Source: Brevibacterium paucivorans
GTDB taxonomy: Bacteria; Actinomycetota; Actinomycetes; Actinomycetales; Brevibacteriaceae
Direction: 5' to 3'
Assembly: GCF_016907735.1 (NCBI RefSeq)
Contig: NZ_JAFBCP010000001.1
Coordinates: 62,001 to 126,000, forward strand
Length of the DNA: 64,000 bases
Shown: positions 43,840 to 53,606 of the stretch, one piece after another
Layout of the letters: each line of letters begins with the position of its first letter
Position numbering within the stretch: the stretch's first letter is position 1
Translations under genes and position numbers: made by a program
The notes under the pieces: model-generated
The model's database searches: none
What the model saw: the letters and a program-made list of their open reading frames with translations, nothing else
Told to the model about the DNA's origin: nothing

Positions 43840-46524
43840 TTAGCTGTCGAGGACGACACCGCGTCGGATCGACATAGCAGCGCGTTTGATGACTTTGGCA
43901 GTGCCTGGTTCGACCACGTTTTCCACTTGGCCCAACAGGTCCAACGTCTGTTTTGCCCACCGCACAAAGTCACCAGCGGAAAACTCGGCACTTCCCATTG
44001 CGCTGCTGAGTGTTTTGCCTTCGGTCCACGCGAAGATGGCCTTCATCATTCCCGGTTCGGGTTCGGGCGTAATGGGAAGACGCGAATCAGTTTCGATGTG
44101 AAACAGTTGGCTCCACAGCTGTTGTAGCTCACCAAACGCCTCTTGCAACTGCTTTGACGGCAGACGCGGAACTCCACCCTCTTCTCGGCGTGCCTGATAC
44201 ACCAGGCTCGATGCCAGAGCGGCGACCTCGGGTTCGGTGAGACGGTCCCATATGCCGGCACGTACCGACATCGCGGTGAGGAGATCGCGCTCGCCATAGA
44301 TTCTACGCAGAATCCACGAGTCGTCTGGCAGGAACTTCAGCGTGACAAGAACATTGCACACGCGGTCAAACACGTGGGCGATCGACGATGTGCGGCCCTC
44401 AATTTGGTGTGTGAGACTCGACAGTTCTTTTTCTACTTTGGCAGCGCGTTCTGCCCACCGTGCGTGGGTTTCACGATCCGGGCACTCGTGGCACGGGTGG
44501 TCGCGTAGCTGCTGGCGAACGAGTTGGATTTCATCTTGACCGACTGTTGGTGCTTTGTGCTTGGACCGCGGAACCGCTGCGGGGTCCTTCAAGCGTCCTT
44601 CGTCCAGGGCCGTTTCCACAATGGCTTGTACTTGCCTTCGGTGAGCGACCACCCTGTGGTTGAACTTCTTGGGAAGCTTAATACGCCCCAGTTTCACCGC
44701 TGGTTCGGTCACTTCGTGAGGTCGCAGGTGCCACACTTTCCCCGATTCCGTCAGAACTGTCGGCAAGCGCACCCCGTGGTCGTCGTTGCGGAGTGCTTGC
44801 AAAACGACGCACGCGCCAAAACCGCGTCGGCTCGGAATGAAGATCGTGTCTCCCACGCTTAAGTGCGAGAGCGATTCAATCACATCGCGCTGACGCAGTT
44901 TACTGCGCTGGTTGCTGGCACGCTTCTCTAACTGCGCAATCGTCCTCCGCAACCCCGCGTACTCTGAGAAGTCACCGTAGGAACACTCCATTGCAGACTC
45001 GTAACCAGCGAGCGTCTCTTCTTTCGATCTCACCTTCCGGGCCAGCCCCACAACTGCGGCGTCAGCCTGGTACTGGGCAAAGGATGTCTCAAGAACCTTT
45101 TTCGCATCTTCACTTGTCATGCGTGCGAGCAGGTTCGCAGCCATGTTGTACGTGGGAGTGAACTGGCTCTTGAGCGCGTACGTGCGCTTGGACGCAAGAG
45201 CCGCAATATCGGCGAGCTCAATCTGCGGATTCCACACAGTGACTGCGTGTCCTTCAACGTCGATCCCACGGCGCCCCGCACGCCCGGTCAGCTGCGTGTA
45301 CTCCCCCGGCGTGATCTGCACATGGGATTCTCCGTTGAACTTTGTGAGCTTCTCTAACACCACTGTGCGGGCAGGCATGTTGATGCCCAACGCAAGCGTC
45401 TCGGTGGCAAACACCACCCTCAGAAGCCCGCGGACGAACAGCTCCTCAACAACCTCTTTGAACTGGGGAATCAACCCAGCGTGGTGAACCCCAATACCCT
45501 GCATGAGGCCGGCGGAGAAATTGTGAAATCCCAGAACGCCTAAGTCTTCCGCAGGAAGCTCTTCGCTCAAGTCATCCAGCCGTAGCGCAATCTCCTGCTT
45601 CTCCCGGCTCGAGGTGAGGTCCACTCCCCCGGCTAAACACTGATCGAGTGCATCGTCACACCCGTTGCGGGAAAAGATAAAGAAGATCGCGGGAAGCAAA
45701 TTCTCACTGCCCAAAGCTTCAATCACGCTACTTCTCGCAGGGCGACGGAAGCGGGAGAAATAACGACCTCGGCGGCGGTTACCCGGGGACGGCTGGAACC
45801 GGCGCACATAGCGCTCCAACTCTTTATTCACGTTAAAACCGCGAGGCGCAAACAACGGAAAGATATCCGTTCCCACACACGCGTGATTGTGCAGTGGCAC
45901 GGGTCGGTGTTCGGACACGATCACGTCTGTTGACCCGCGCACTTCTGCCAGCCATGCCCCAAACTCTTCAGCGTTGGACACGGTTGCGGACAAGCTCACC
46001 AACAGCACGTGGATGGGCAGGTGGATAATCACTTCTTCCCACACGGGCCCCCGGAAACGGTCGCCCAGGTAGTGGACCTCGTCCAAAACCACAAACCCCA
46101 GGTCGCTTAAATCGGTGCCCGAATAGATCATGTTGCGCAACACCTCGGTGGTCATCACCATGATCTGAGCGTCCCGGCGGATCGACACGTCACCGGTCAG
46201 CAAGCCCACTGACTCTTCACCGTACGCATCGCACAGTTCGTTGAACTTCTGATTCGACAGCGCCTTAACGGGTGCGGTGTAGAAAACGCGCACGCCACGG
46301 CTTACGGCAAGCTTGACCGCAAACTGGGCGACAATGGTTTTTCCGGCACCGGTTGGGGCTGCAACCAAAACAGAGCGCCCATCGCTGAGGGCGGAACAGG
46401 CCTGGAGCTGAAAGTCGTCAAGCTCAAACGACAGCTCGTTACGAAACTCTGCGAGAGGACCGGTCATGGTTCCTTTTTTAGCTTGGAACTGCGCATAAGC
46501 TTGGGCTGGAGTGGGCTGGTCCAT
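43840..46524 (-). CDS. helY: Ski2-like DEAD/DEAH-box helicase HelY
   Basis: Superfamily 2 helicase of the Ski2/Mtr4 type, probably acting on RNA. The 894-residue product has VAAPTGAGKTIVAQ (motif I), VVLDEVHYLGD (motif II), LVSLSATVSNAEEF (motif III) and YTQLTGRAGRRGID (motif VI). The long C-terminal region is typical of the actinobacterial HelY group. TAGAGT ends 6 nt before the ATG. It follows tatC on the same strand after 24 nt, as in mycobacteria, and is convergent with secA2. Confidence 0.93.
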   Translation of the reverse strand: MDQPTPAQAYAQFQAKKGTMTGPLAEFRNELSFELDDFQLQACSALSDGRSVLVAAPTGAGKTIVAQFAVKLAVSRGVRVFYTAPVKALSNQKFNELCDAYGEESVGLLTGDVSIRRDAQIMVMTTEVLRNMIYSGTDLSDLGFVVLDEVHYLGDRFRGPVWEEVIIHLPIHVLLVSLSATVSNAEEFGAWLAEVRGSTDVIVSEHRPVPLHNHACVGTDIFPLFAPRGFNVNKELERYVRRFQPSPGNRRRGRYFSRFRRPARSSVIEALGSENLLPAIFFIFSRNGCDDALDQCLAGGVDLTSSREKQEIALRLDDLSEELPAEDLGVLGFHNFSAGLMQGIGVHHAGLIPQFKEVVEELFVRGLLRVVFATETLALGINMPARTVVLEKLTKFNGESHVQITPGEYTQLTGRAGRRGIDVEGHAVTVWNPQIELADIAALASKRTYALKSQFTPTYNMAANLLARMTSEDAKKVLETSFAQYQADAAVVGLARKVRSKEETLAGYESAMECSYGDFSEYAGLRRTIAQLEKRASNQRSKLRQRDVIESLSHLSVGDTIFIPSRRGFGACVVLQALRNDDHGVRLPTVLTESGKVWHLRPHEVTEPAVKLGRIKLPKKFNHRVVAHRRQVQAIVETALDEGRLKDPAAVPRSKHKAPTVGQDEIQLVRQQLRDHPCHECPDRETHARWAERAAKVEKELSSLTHQIEGRTSSIAHVFDRVCNVLVTLKFLPDDSWILRRIYGERDLLTAMSVRAGIWDRLTEPEVAALASSLVYQARREEGGVPRLPSKQLQEAFGELQQLWSQLFHIETDSRLPITPEPEPGMMKAIFAWTEGKTLSSAMGSAEFSAGDFVRWAKQTLDLLGQVENVVEPGTAKVIKRAAMSIRRGVVLDS

Positions 46525-46530
46525 ATGCTC

Positions 46531-46536
46531 ACTCTA
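46531..46536 (-). promoter_or_regulatory. Candidate -10 box for leaderless helY
   Basis: TAGAGT on the minus strand ends 6 nt before the ATG at 46524. It would give helY its own transcript besides any read-through from tatC. Confidence 0.45.
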
Positions 46537-46548
46537 ACCGACAGGGCG

Positions 46549-47334
46549 TTAGTCCTCTTCGACCCACGTGCCCTGGGCAATCATTTTGCGTTTGCGCCGT
46601 TTGTCGTTGATTGCGCACACGCCCCATGCCAGGAAGAACATGAACAGCATGGGCACCATCAGGTAGAACATGGAAATAGCGTCGGGTGACGGCGTTGCAA
46701 TGGCGGCGAAAGTGGCGACCAGCATGATGACCCATCGCCACGAGTGGCGAACTGTTCGTGCGCTGAGCACCCCGATGAAGTTCAGACCCACCAGGATCAC
46801 GGGCAAGACGAAGGCCACCCCGAACACCACGATGAGCAACATGGTGAACGTCAAGTAGTCCTGTGCCGGGACGATGTATGACGCACCTTGTGGAATGAGC
46901 GAACCGAGCGCGTGGATCGCACGTGGAAGCGCGAAGAACGCCAGCCCCGCACCGGCGAAAAACAGCGGAAGGGCAGCGCCTAAAAACCCAAAGACGTACT
47001 GCCGTTCCTTTTTTGTGAGCCCTGGAACCACAAATGCGCACAGCTCGTATAGCCACACAGGAGCCGTCACAATAAACCCGATAAACACGGACACCTTGAG
47101 TTTGAGGTCAAACGGCGAGGCGATACCCGCGAAGTTGAGTTCAGCTGTGCGTCCCTGCGACTGCGCGACTTCGTCCAAAGGACTCTTCAGCAGCACAATG
47201 ACAGGGTCATATAAGAACCAGCCCACCGCAGCTCCAATGAGGAGCGCGATGAGCGACACGATCATTCGATTGCGTAGTTCTTTAAAATGCCCCATGAGGG
47301 GCATGGTTCTGTCAGGGTTTTTGGAACGTTTCAC
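46549..47334 (-). CDS. tatC: Twin-arginine translocase subunit TatC
   Basis: Multi-spanning receptor of the Tat protein exporter, which binds twin-arginine signal peptides. The 261-residue product has the signature HFKELRNRMIVSLIA near the N-terminus and six hydrophobic segments, ending in a basic and then acidic tail. The conserved FAAIATPSPDAISM loop before the last helices is also present. The GTG start overlaps the tatA stop by 4 nt. Context is the conserved pafB-pafC-tatA-tatC-helY order. Confidence 0.95.
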   Translation of the reverse strand: MKRSKNPDRTMPLMGHFKELRNRMIVSLIALLIGAAVGWFLYDPVIVLLKSPLDEVAQSQGRTAELNFAGIASPFDLKLKVSVFIGFIVTAPVWLYELCAFVVPGLTKKERQYVFGFLGAALPLFFAGAGLAFFALPRAIHALGSLIPQGASYIVPAQDYLTFTMLLIVVFGVAFVLPVILVGLNFIGVLSARTVRHSWRWVIMLVATFAAIATPSPDAISMFYLMVPMLFMFFLAWGVCAINDKRRKRKMIAQGTWVEED

Positions 47335-47615
47335 TTATCGGTGTCACGGGCCGACTGGGTGGAGTCAGCATGTGGGCGAGAACCGTTGTTGACAGAATCT
47401 TCCGAACGAGATGACTCAAGTTCGGATGGAGTTTCGTTCGAGTCGTCGTTCATTGATTTCACTTCGTCGCGGAAAATCTTGGCTGACTTGCCCAGGTTAC
47501 GTGCGAGCGACGGGAGTTTGGAAGCTCCGAACAACAAAATAATGATGACCAGAAGAATGACGATGTGCTGAGCACTGAGTTGCAACAGCATGACGGCTGG
47601 CGTCTGGGAAAACAT
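47331..47615 (-). CDS. tatA: Twin-arginine translocase subunit TatA
   Basis: Pore-forming subunit of the Tat exporter. The 94-residue product has one N-terminal membrane helix (HIVILLVIIILLFGASKLP), the conserved FGASKLPSLARNLGKSAKIF hinge and amphipathic helix, and an acidic, Ser-rich tail. AAGGAG precedes the ATG at 47615. It lies 24 nt after pafC and is translationally coupled to tatC. Confidence 0.93.
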   Translation of the reverse strand: MFSQTPAVMLLQLSAQHIVILLVIIILLFGASKLPSLARNLGKSAKIFRDEVKSMNDDSNETPSELESSRSEDSVNNGSRPHADSTQSARDTDK

Positions 47616-47639
47616 GGCACTCCTTATTTTGGATCCACA

Positions 47640-48515
47640 CTATTCTAAACGCTCAAGCGCGGCACGTGCATACTCCCGTGGCTCGATCGCAAACACGTGT
47701 CGCCCGTGCATCATGAGCAGTTGGACGATCCAATCTGCGGAAAACACGGTGAGGTCAACAGTGACCGTTCCGGGTCCGTGCGTGTCAAAACTCACGTCCC
47801 GAGGTGTCAGTTCGTCGGCGAGCCACGCACCTTCGGGTGTAAAAGTGATGCGGCAGGGCTGCCCGTTGTTGTGGTCGTCGGTGCCCGTTTGGGCCGGTTC
47901 CGAGGTGGTGTGCCACGTGCGAATGTAGTCGGCGCGGAAGGAACGCCGGCCTTGTTTGTCGTGGCAAAAGGCGTCGAGGTACCACTGTCCGTCCAAGTTG
48001 AACGCGATGGGTGAGATGGTGCGGGTGGTAACTTCGTCCCGGCTGCGGACGTAGTAGTCGATCGCAAGGGCAGTGCCCGTCTCCAGCGCGTGGGCCACTG
48101 CCAAGCGCAACTCTGGGGACACCTCGGCGGGTTCGAAACTCACCGCGCGCGACTCTTCCTCCCCTACAATGCCACGCAACTTCTCAATGACAGTCTGGGC
48201 GACCTCGGGGGTGTCCGAACCTGCGGACTCTAACGCCATGAGCAAAAGGTGCGCTTCCAGGCTCGACAGACGAACCGGAACGTCCACGCCCTCGGTATTG
48301 CTCAAGGATACGATTCCGTCGGTTTCCCACACATCGATCTTGGCGCCATAATCGTCGGGCATCCCGCTGACAAGCAGGACGTCGAGGTAGTCGCGCACCG
48401 TGCTTTCGCTAAGCCCAAAAACCGCGGCGAGTTCGGCGATGGGCACTTCTTCCTTTTTGGTGATATACGCGACCAGGCTGATCAGCGTTGTCACCACTTG
48501 AGGCGTACTACTCAC
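47640..48515 (-). CDS. pafC: WYL-domain regulator PafC
   Basis: Second half of the PafBC regulator, which activates the LexA-independent DNA damage response in mycobacteria. The 291-residue product has an N-terminal winged-helix part (residues about 1-70: VPIAELAAVFGLSESTVRDYL) followed by the WYL domain (ISPIAFNLDGQWYLDAFCH). The GTG start overlaps pafB by 8 nt. Position between pafB and tatA matches other actinobacteria. Confidence 0.92.
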   Translation of the reverse strand: MSSTPQVVTTLISLVAYITKKEEVPIAELAAVFGLSESTVRDYLDVLLVSGMPDDYGAKIDVWETDGIVSLSNTEGVDVPVRLSSLEAHLLLMALESAGSDTPEVAQTVIEKLRGIVGEEESRAVSFEPAEVSPELRLAVAHALETGTALAIDYYVRSRDEVTTRTISPIAFNLDGQWYLDAFCHDKQGRRSFRADYIRTWHTTSEPAQTGTDDHNNGQPCRITFTPEGAWLADELTPRDVSFDTHGPGTVTVDLTVFSADWIVQLLMMHGRHVFAIEPREYARAALERLE

Positions 48516-49479
48516 CAGCCAGCTCCTTTAGCCGTTCCACCGTTTGGCGGTACCCATCCTCGTACGCTCGGACGACCTCGGGCGGTTCGAGAGGTGTGAC
48601 GAACGACCCCAAACTCAGCATTTCGGATACGAACTCGTGCATGTCTGTGACATCCACAGTCACGCGATCCCAACTGTCGTCAATGCGCGACACGGCATGC
48701 GCGCGACTCCGCAGGTTGTCTCCACGCCCATGGGCCAGGGCAACAGACACGCGCACTGTGGGATCCGAACGCACATAGTCGCTGGCGGAAAAGTCGGACG
48801 GAATGTCATATGCGCTTGAACGGTACTTGGGGTGGTGTTTCACCTTCCCAACGATCCGACTGAGTCGGAATACGCGGATGCCCTCGCGATCCATGTCATA
48901 GCCGACCACGTACACGCGCGGACCACGGCTGAGCACGCCATAGGGGAACAGTGTGCGGACTTCAGGTTGACCGCCTGCCTTGCGATACGTAAACGTTTGA
49001 GGCCTGCGGTCCTCAACCGCGTCGATAAAACGGCCAGTGAGCTTCGTGTTCGTTGCGGTAGCGGGAACGGGAACGTCGTGCTGAATGAGATCTTCGCCTA
49101 AGCCCGTTAGCTTGGTCATCGCACGCACCGCTGGTCCCGTCTGCGGGAGCCACACCGACGCGGCTCGCAGGACCTCCACCTCGGCAGGGGTGAAGGAGAT
49201 CTCATCGAGCGCGTAGTCCTCGTCTGTAATGCGGTAGCCGTAGACCACGTCTTCATTTGGCCGGTTGCCCCAGTCGGTACTAGAGATATTGATCCCCATT
49301 CCGCGCAGGGTGGCCTTGTCGCGTTCAAACATACGGTTGAACGCGTCGTCACTTAAGTTCTCGTAGCCTTCAACGTGCTCACGAATCTGAGCCTTACTCA
49401 TCCATGTCCGCGTATTGCGCAGTGCGAAAAGAAGGTTGAGAAGCCTTTCGTACTGCCTGCGAACTGGAGCCGAGACCAT
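48508..49479 (-). CDS. pafB: WYL-domain regulator PafB
   Basis: First half of the PafBC heterodimeric transcription activator. The 323-residue product has a helix-turn-helix region (MSKAQIREHVEGYENLSDDAF) and the WYL domain (LFPYGVLSRGPRVYVVGYD). The ATG at 49479 starts VSAPVRRQYERLLNLL, which matches the family N-terminus. The 51-codon upstream extension lies inside the FKBP gene and is rejected. The ATG overlaps the FKBP stop by 1 nt. Confidence 0.92.
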   Translation of the reverse strand: MVSAPVRRQYERLLNLLFALRNTRTWMSKAQIREHVEGYENLSDDAFNRMFERDKATLRGMGINISSTDWGNRPNEDVVYGYRITDEDYALDEISFTPAEVEVLRAASVWLPQTGPAVRAMTKLTGLGEDLIQHDVPVPATATNTKLTGRFIDAVEDRRPQTFTYRKAGGQPEVRTLFPYGVLSRGPRVYVVGYDMDREGIRVFRLSRIVGKVKHHPKYRSSAYDIPSDFSASDYVRSDPTVRVSVALAHGRGDNLRSRAHAVSRIDDSWDRVTVDVTDMHEFVSEMLSLGSFVTPLEPPEVVRAYEDGYRQTVERLKELAGE

Positions 49480-50414
49480 TAGCCCACAGCAGACAGGATG
49501 TCGACGACGAACACCAGGGTGGCCCCACCAGGGATGTTGGGAGGTGATCCCGCGTCGCCGTATCCCTTGTCGGCGGGGACAATCAACAGAACCTGGGAGC
49601 CGACCTTCTGGCCCTTCACGCCTTCGTCCCAACCGGCGATGACTTCACCGGCGCCTGGGGTGAAGGAGAACGGTTGTCCACGATCCCAACTTGAGTCAAA
49701 TGGCTTGCTGGGGTCGTCCCACAACCATCCGGTGTAGTGAACGCTAACCTTCTGACCTTCTTTGACCTCGGGCCCTTTACCTTCAATCGCAGGCGCGACC
49801 GTGAGTTTTTGAGGAGCGTCACCTTCTGGTTTAGAGATCGACGGCTTCCCGTCCTTGTCGCGCTTCACTTGAGGCAAGTCGCCAGGAATGTCTTTCTCGG
49901 TACCTTCAGCCTTGGACAGGACTTCCGGCATCTCTTCGACCTTCACAATGTCCCACACGTAAATGAGAGTCTGGTTGGGCGAGTTGCCCCCTGGGCTGGC
50001 GTTTTGCACCATGAGCACACGGCCACCTTCTTGAACACCCATGACAGCGTCGAAGAGGCTCTTGTTGATCTGCTGGTCGTCCATTGGGAAACCAGACGGT
50101 TTGGAATCGTACGACGACTCGATCTCTTCGCCAGACTCACCGGAAATCAGTGTGTAGTTCGCCGTGACCTGAAGGCCTTTGTCGACCTTCTTCCCAGAAC
50201 CCTGTTCCAGGGTCTTGTGTGCGTTCTCGGCTGCAAACGGAGTTGTGACTTTGACTTCTGGTTTCTTCTTCGCGTCGCCTGAAACCTGGATGTCGTCGAT
50301 CGACCCGTTCTGCTTCTGTTCCTGTTGATCGGGTGATTTGGAGTCCTCGTCTTGGCCACCACAACCGGTCAGGACTAGAGCCGAAACGGCGACCGCGCAC
50401 ACAAGTTTTTTCAC
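49479..50414 (-). CDS. FKBP-type peptidyl-prolyl isomerase lipoprotein
   Basis: Secreted prolyl isomerase anchored as a lipoprotein. The 311-residue product starts with a GTG and a signal peptide ending in the lipobox LVLTGC (Cys18). It has two FKBP-like halves. The C-terminal one (VSVHYTGWLWDD, FDSSWDRGQPFSFTPG, VIAGWDEGVKGQKVGS) has the aromatic active-site residues. The first (about 85-165) has lost most of them and may only be structural. It sits between pafA and pafB and is probably co-transcribed with them. Confidence 0.9.
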   Translation of the reverse strand: MKKLVCAVAVSALVLTGCGGQDEDSKSPDQQEQKQNGSIDDIQVSGDAKKKPEVKVTTPFAAENAHKTLEQGSGKKVDKGLQVTANYTLISGESGEEIESSYDSKPSGFPMDDQQINKSLFDAVMGVQEGGRVLMVQNASPGGNSPNQTLIYVWDIVKVEEMPEVLSKAEGTEKDIPGDLPQVKRDKDGKPSISKPEGDAPQKLTVAPAIEGKGPEVKEGQKVSVHYTGWLWDDPSKPFDSSWDRGQPFSFTPGAGEVIAGWDEGVKGQKVGSQVLLIVPADKGYGDAGSPPNIPGGATLVFVVDILSAVG

Positions 50415-50437
50415 TGGTTTCCTCTCTTCTGCCCTAG

Positions 50438-51898
50438 TTATGCTAGCTCAGAATCATTGAGACACGCGATGAGTTCGTCTGCGTGTTCGCTGGTGGAAAC
50501 AAACGGGTCTCTCAACGTCACGGCGCGTTGAGCGTGCGCATTGAGTCGCAAGTGAACCCAGTCGACCGTGTAGTCGACGCGGTGTTCCACGGCCGCCTCG
50601 ACAAACGCGCCACGAATCTTTGCGCGCGTGCTCTGAGGTGGCACATCTTTCGCTGTTGCAACCTCGGTGTCGCCCACGGTTCGAGCAATCAGCCCGCCAG
50701 CTTCCATCTTCTGGACCAGCCCAACTCCCGGCGTCACGTCGTGATACGCAAGCTCCAGCCTACGAATTCGCGGGTCGCTCAGTTCCACTTGGGACCGGGA
50801 CATGTACCGGTCAAGGATCTTCTTCTTGATCACCCAGTCGATCTCCGTATCGACGCGGGAGAAGTCCTGCGTGCGCACCGCCTCGAGCATGCGCTTCCAC
50901 AGGTCGAGCACTGCACGCGCAGTCTGGTCATCGCCCACGCTGTGGTCCCCTCTGTCCACGATTGTGGTAGCCGCCTGCAGGTAGGTTTCGAGCAGTTCAA
51001 CAGCCGTGAGCGTGCCACCGGCTTTGAGTTCCAGTGGCGTTGTACCGGTGAGGTCGCGTGCGATCACGCGGATATCGCGAATGGGGTCCGACAACGTCAG
51101 ATCCCGCAACGGCATACCCGTTTCGATCATGTCCAGAATCAGTGCAGCCGATCCCACCTTGAGCAGTGTGGTGGGTTGTGCCATGGACGAATCGCCCACG
51201 ATCACGTGCAAGCGGCGGTACTTTTCGGCATCCGCGTGGGGTTCGTCGCGCGCGTTGATGATGGGGCGTGACCGCGTAGTCGCGCTGGACACCCCTTCCC
51301 ACATGACATCGGATCGGCCGGAAAGGCCAAAGACCACGTCCGAGGTGGGAGTCGCCAAAGTCTGTGTGGCGTTGGGGTTGGCGCGGTTTGTCTGGGCAGC
51401 GGGCATGGCCGTGGAGACCTGGCGTGGGATGATCGCTCCTGCGCCCACCATGAGTTGTCGTACCACAAGGAACGGTAGGAGCGTACTAGTCAGGTGCGCA
51501 AAGTCCATATTCCTGCGGATGAGGAAGTTTTCGTGGCTTCCGTACGAGTTTCCAGCGGAGTCGGAGTTGTTCTTAAACAGGTGGGGAAGGCCGTCGTATC
51601 CGTCGGTTTTGAGTGCCTGGTTTGCCTGGCGCAAGAGGTCCTGCATGATGACCGTTCCGGCGCTGTCTTGCGCAATCAGGTCATCGAGGCGGTCGCATTC
51701 GGCGGTGGCGTATTCGGGGTGTGATCCCACGTCGAGGTACAGGCGTGAGCCGTTGGGGAGAAACACGTTGGAGGATCGTCCCCATGCCACAACAGGTTTA
51801 AACAGGTACCGGGCCACTTCTTCCGGTCCCAAGCGACGGCCACCTGTGGGTGCGTATGCAATCCCGAACTCTGTTTCTAAACCGAAAATGCGTTTCAT
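50438..51898 (-). CDS. pafA: Proteasome accessory factor A, Pup ligase
   Basis: Attaches the C-terminal glutamate of Pup to substrate lysines with ATP. The 486-residue product has the glutamine-synthetase-like nucleotide site beginning GLETEFGIAY, the SRLYLDVGSHPEYATAEC strand and the NNSDSAGNSYGSHENFL loop shared with Dop. It lacks the extra loop of Dop and keeps the PafA-type C-terminal RWP-like domain. The start overlaps prcA by 4 nt, so the order is pup-prcB-prcA-pafA. Confidence 0.96.
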   Translation of the reverse strand: MKRIFGLETEFGIAYAPTGGRRLGPEEVARYLFKPVVAWGRSSNVFLPNGSRLYLDVGSHPEYATAECDRLDDLIAQDSAGTVIMQDLLRQANQALKTDGYDGLPHLFKNNSDSAGNSYGSHENFLIRRNMDFAHLTSTLLPFLVVRQLMVGAGAIIPRQVSTAMPAAQTNRANPNATQTLATPTSDVVFGLSGRSDVMWEGVSSATTRSRPIINARDEPHADAEKYRRLHVIVGDSSMAQPTTLLKVGSAALILDMIETGMPLRDLTLSDPIRDIRVIARDLTGTTPLELKAGGTLTAVELLETYLQAATTIVDRGDHSVGDDQTARAVLDLWKRMLEAVRTQDFSRVDTEIDWVIKKKILDRYMSRSQVELSDPRIRRLELAYHDVTPGVGLVQKMEAGGLIARTVGDTEVATAKDVPPQSTRAKIRGAFVEAAVEHRVDYTVDWVHLRLNAHAQRAVTLRDPFVSTSEHADELIACLNDSELA

Positions 51899-52626
51899 TC
51901 GCCGGTCTCTTCCCCATGTGTAGAGTCTGCTTGTCCGGGTGCCGACTGACCGTATTCGAGTGCCCCGCGCACCTGCTCTTCCGTGAGCCGCACAAAGGTC
52001 CTGCGTCCTGGCGCGTTGCGGTCCAAAATTGCGGCTTCAACGTGGGCTGCAACGGGATCTTCTTCTCCAAACAGTGCTCGTACTGCTGTGTTGATTGTGG
52101 AGTCGAGGTCTTTGAGCCCTGGCGCGACTTGAATGCGTTGCGCGGTGGCTTCAGCGTTCCCGCCGATCACCACGCAGTCGTTTTCGTCGGCGACCGAACC
52201 GTCATAGGACAAACGGTAGAGGCGGTCCTGTGCAGGAGTTTCGCCCAGCTCGGCTACCACCAGTTCAACCTCAAAGGGTTTGGACTCGGTGGTGAACACG
52301 CTTGCTAGTGTCTGCGCGTACGCGTTGGTGAGTCCGCGGGCGGTGACATCGGCACGGTCATATGAGAATCCGCGCAAGTCCGCGTATCGCACGCCTGCCT
52401 GGCGTAGCGTTTCGAACTCGTTGTACTTGCCCACTGCTGCGAAAGCGATGCGGTCGTAGATTTCCGCAATCTTGTGCAATGTGGACGACGGGTTGTGAGC
52501 AACCAACGCAATACCAGCGTCATATCGACACACAATGACCGAACGACCTCGGGCGATTCCCTTCCGCGCGAACTCCGCGCGGTCCTTCATCAGCTGTTCA
52601 GGAGATACGTAAAACGGTGCAGTCAT
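51895..52626 (-). CDS. prcA: Proteasome alpha subunit
   Basis: Forms the outer rings and gate of the 20S proteasome. The 243-residue product begins [26 protein letters not shown], shown here only in part as [18 protein letters not shown], the classic PrcA N-terminal helix region. It has the proteasome fold without the catalytic N-terminal Thr. It overlaps prcB and pafA by 4 nt each. The acidic Gly/Glu tail ends GEETGE. Confidence 0.95.
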   Translation of the reverse strand: MTAPFYVSPEQLMKDRAEFARKGIARGRSVIVCRYDAGIALVAHNPSSTLHKIAEIYDRIAFAAVGKYNEFETLRQAGVRYADLRGFSYDRADVTARGLTNAYAQTLASVFTTESKPFEVELVVAELGETPAQDRLYRLSYDGSVADENDCVVIGGNAEATAQRIQVAPGLKDLDSTINTAVRALFGEEDPVAAHVEAAILDRNAPGRRTFVRLTEEQVRGALEYGQSAPGQADSTHGEETGE

Positions 52627-53420
52627 GAGTTGTTCCGTCCAGTCACAATTGAGCGAGCAATCTGAAGCACATGGTCGGCAGGGACTTCGTTCACACCGTC
52701 TCCGTCAACGGTCATCACCTGTGGCGCGATCTTCCGAACCAGGTCCGGGCCACCCGTGGCAGAGTCGTCATCGGCGGCGTCGTAGAGCGTTTGCACGGCG
52801 ACGCGCACTGCTTCTTCAGCATCCAGCTGTGGTTTCCACAGTTTTTTCAGGGCGCCGCGTGCGAACCCGGCCCCCGAACCGATCGAGTGGAAGTCGAGTT
52901 CCTGGTATTTCCCACCTGTGACGTCAAAGGAATAGAGCGCTCCCGAGGTGGTTCCTGGCACAGTGCCCGCAAAGAGTGGCACGACTGCCAGGCCCTGCAG
53001 TGCGAGGCCTAAGTTGCCCCGCAACATCGAGGCCAGCCGGTTCGCTTTACCTTCTAGCGAGAGCGGGGTGCCCTCGATCTTTTCGTAGTGCTCGAGTTCC
53101 AGCTGGAAAAGTCGAATCAGTTCAAGCGCAAGCCCCGCAGTTCCTGCGATTCCAATGACCGATGCCGAGTCGGCAGCGTGGACTTTCTCAATGGTGTGGC
53201 TGGCGATCAGATTGCCCATCGTGGCCCGGCGGTCACCGGCCATGAGCACTCCACGTTCCGTTTTGAAAGCGACAATCGTCGTGCCTACTGGCGCTTCGAG
53301 TTGCTGCGAGACCACCTGCGACGTGGCCTGTGGCAACACGTGCGGACGCACGCGGGCTGCAAACTCGACAAACGAGTTAGTGGTCGCATCGAGAAAGTGC
53401 TTGTCGAAACCTGAGTTCAC
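52623..53420 (-). CDS. prcB: Proteasome beta subunit
   Basis: Catalytic subunit of the 20S proteasome. The 265-residue precursor has a propeptide of 46 residues ending LEAPVG; cleavage before Thr47 (TTIVAFK) exposes the nucleophile. Other conserved parts are GDRRATMGN and the [12 protein letters not shown] loop. The GTG start overlaps the pup stop by 4 nt, coupling Pup and proteasome synthesis. Confidence 0.96.
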   Translation of the reverse strand: MNSGFDKHFLDATTNSFVEFAARVRPHVLPQATSQVVSQQLEAPVGTTIVAFKTERGVLMAGDRRATMGNLIASHTIEKVHAADSASVIGIAGTAGLALELIRLFQLELEHYEKIEGTPLSLEGKANRLASMLRGNLGLALQGLAVVPLFAGTVPGTTSGALYSFDVTGGKYQELDFHSIGSGAGFARGALKKLWKPQLDAEEAVRVAVQTLYDAADDDSATGGPDLVRKIAPQVMTVDGDGVNEVPADHVLQIARSIVTGRNNS

Positions 53421-53605
53421 TGGCCACCCTTTTGCACGAAGTTCCTTACAAAGTCTTCGGCGTTTGTTTCCAACATGGAGTCGATGTCGTCCAGGATGTC
53501 GTCGACACCCTGCGTGTTGATCTGGGCCTGACCGGCTTCAACAAATTCTTCTGAATCGTCGTTGTTATCTTTTCCGCCACCGGCGTGTTGCTGAAATTGG
53601 CTCAT
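53417..53605 (-). CDS. pup: Prokaryotic ubiquitin-like protein Pup
   Basis: Protein tag for proteasomal degradation. The 62-residue product is disordered and acidic, with the coiled-coil Mpa/ARC-binding segment [13 protein letters not shown] and the C-terminus [10 protein letters not shown]. It ends in Gln, so Dop must deamidate it to Glu before PafA can use it; dop lies directly upstream (1 nt between genes). Confidence 0.97.
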   Translation of the reverse strand: MSQFQQHAGGGKDNNDDSEEFVEAGQAQINTQGVDDILDDIDSMLETNAEDFVRNFVQKGGQ

Positions 53606-53606
53606 C

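Noticed and set aside
49480-49632. N-terminal extension of PafB by 51 codons
   Set aside because: It lies wholly inside the FKBP gene in another frame, has no homology to PafB, and a normal PafB start exists at 49479.
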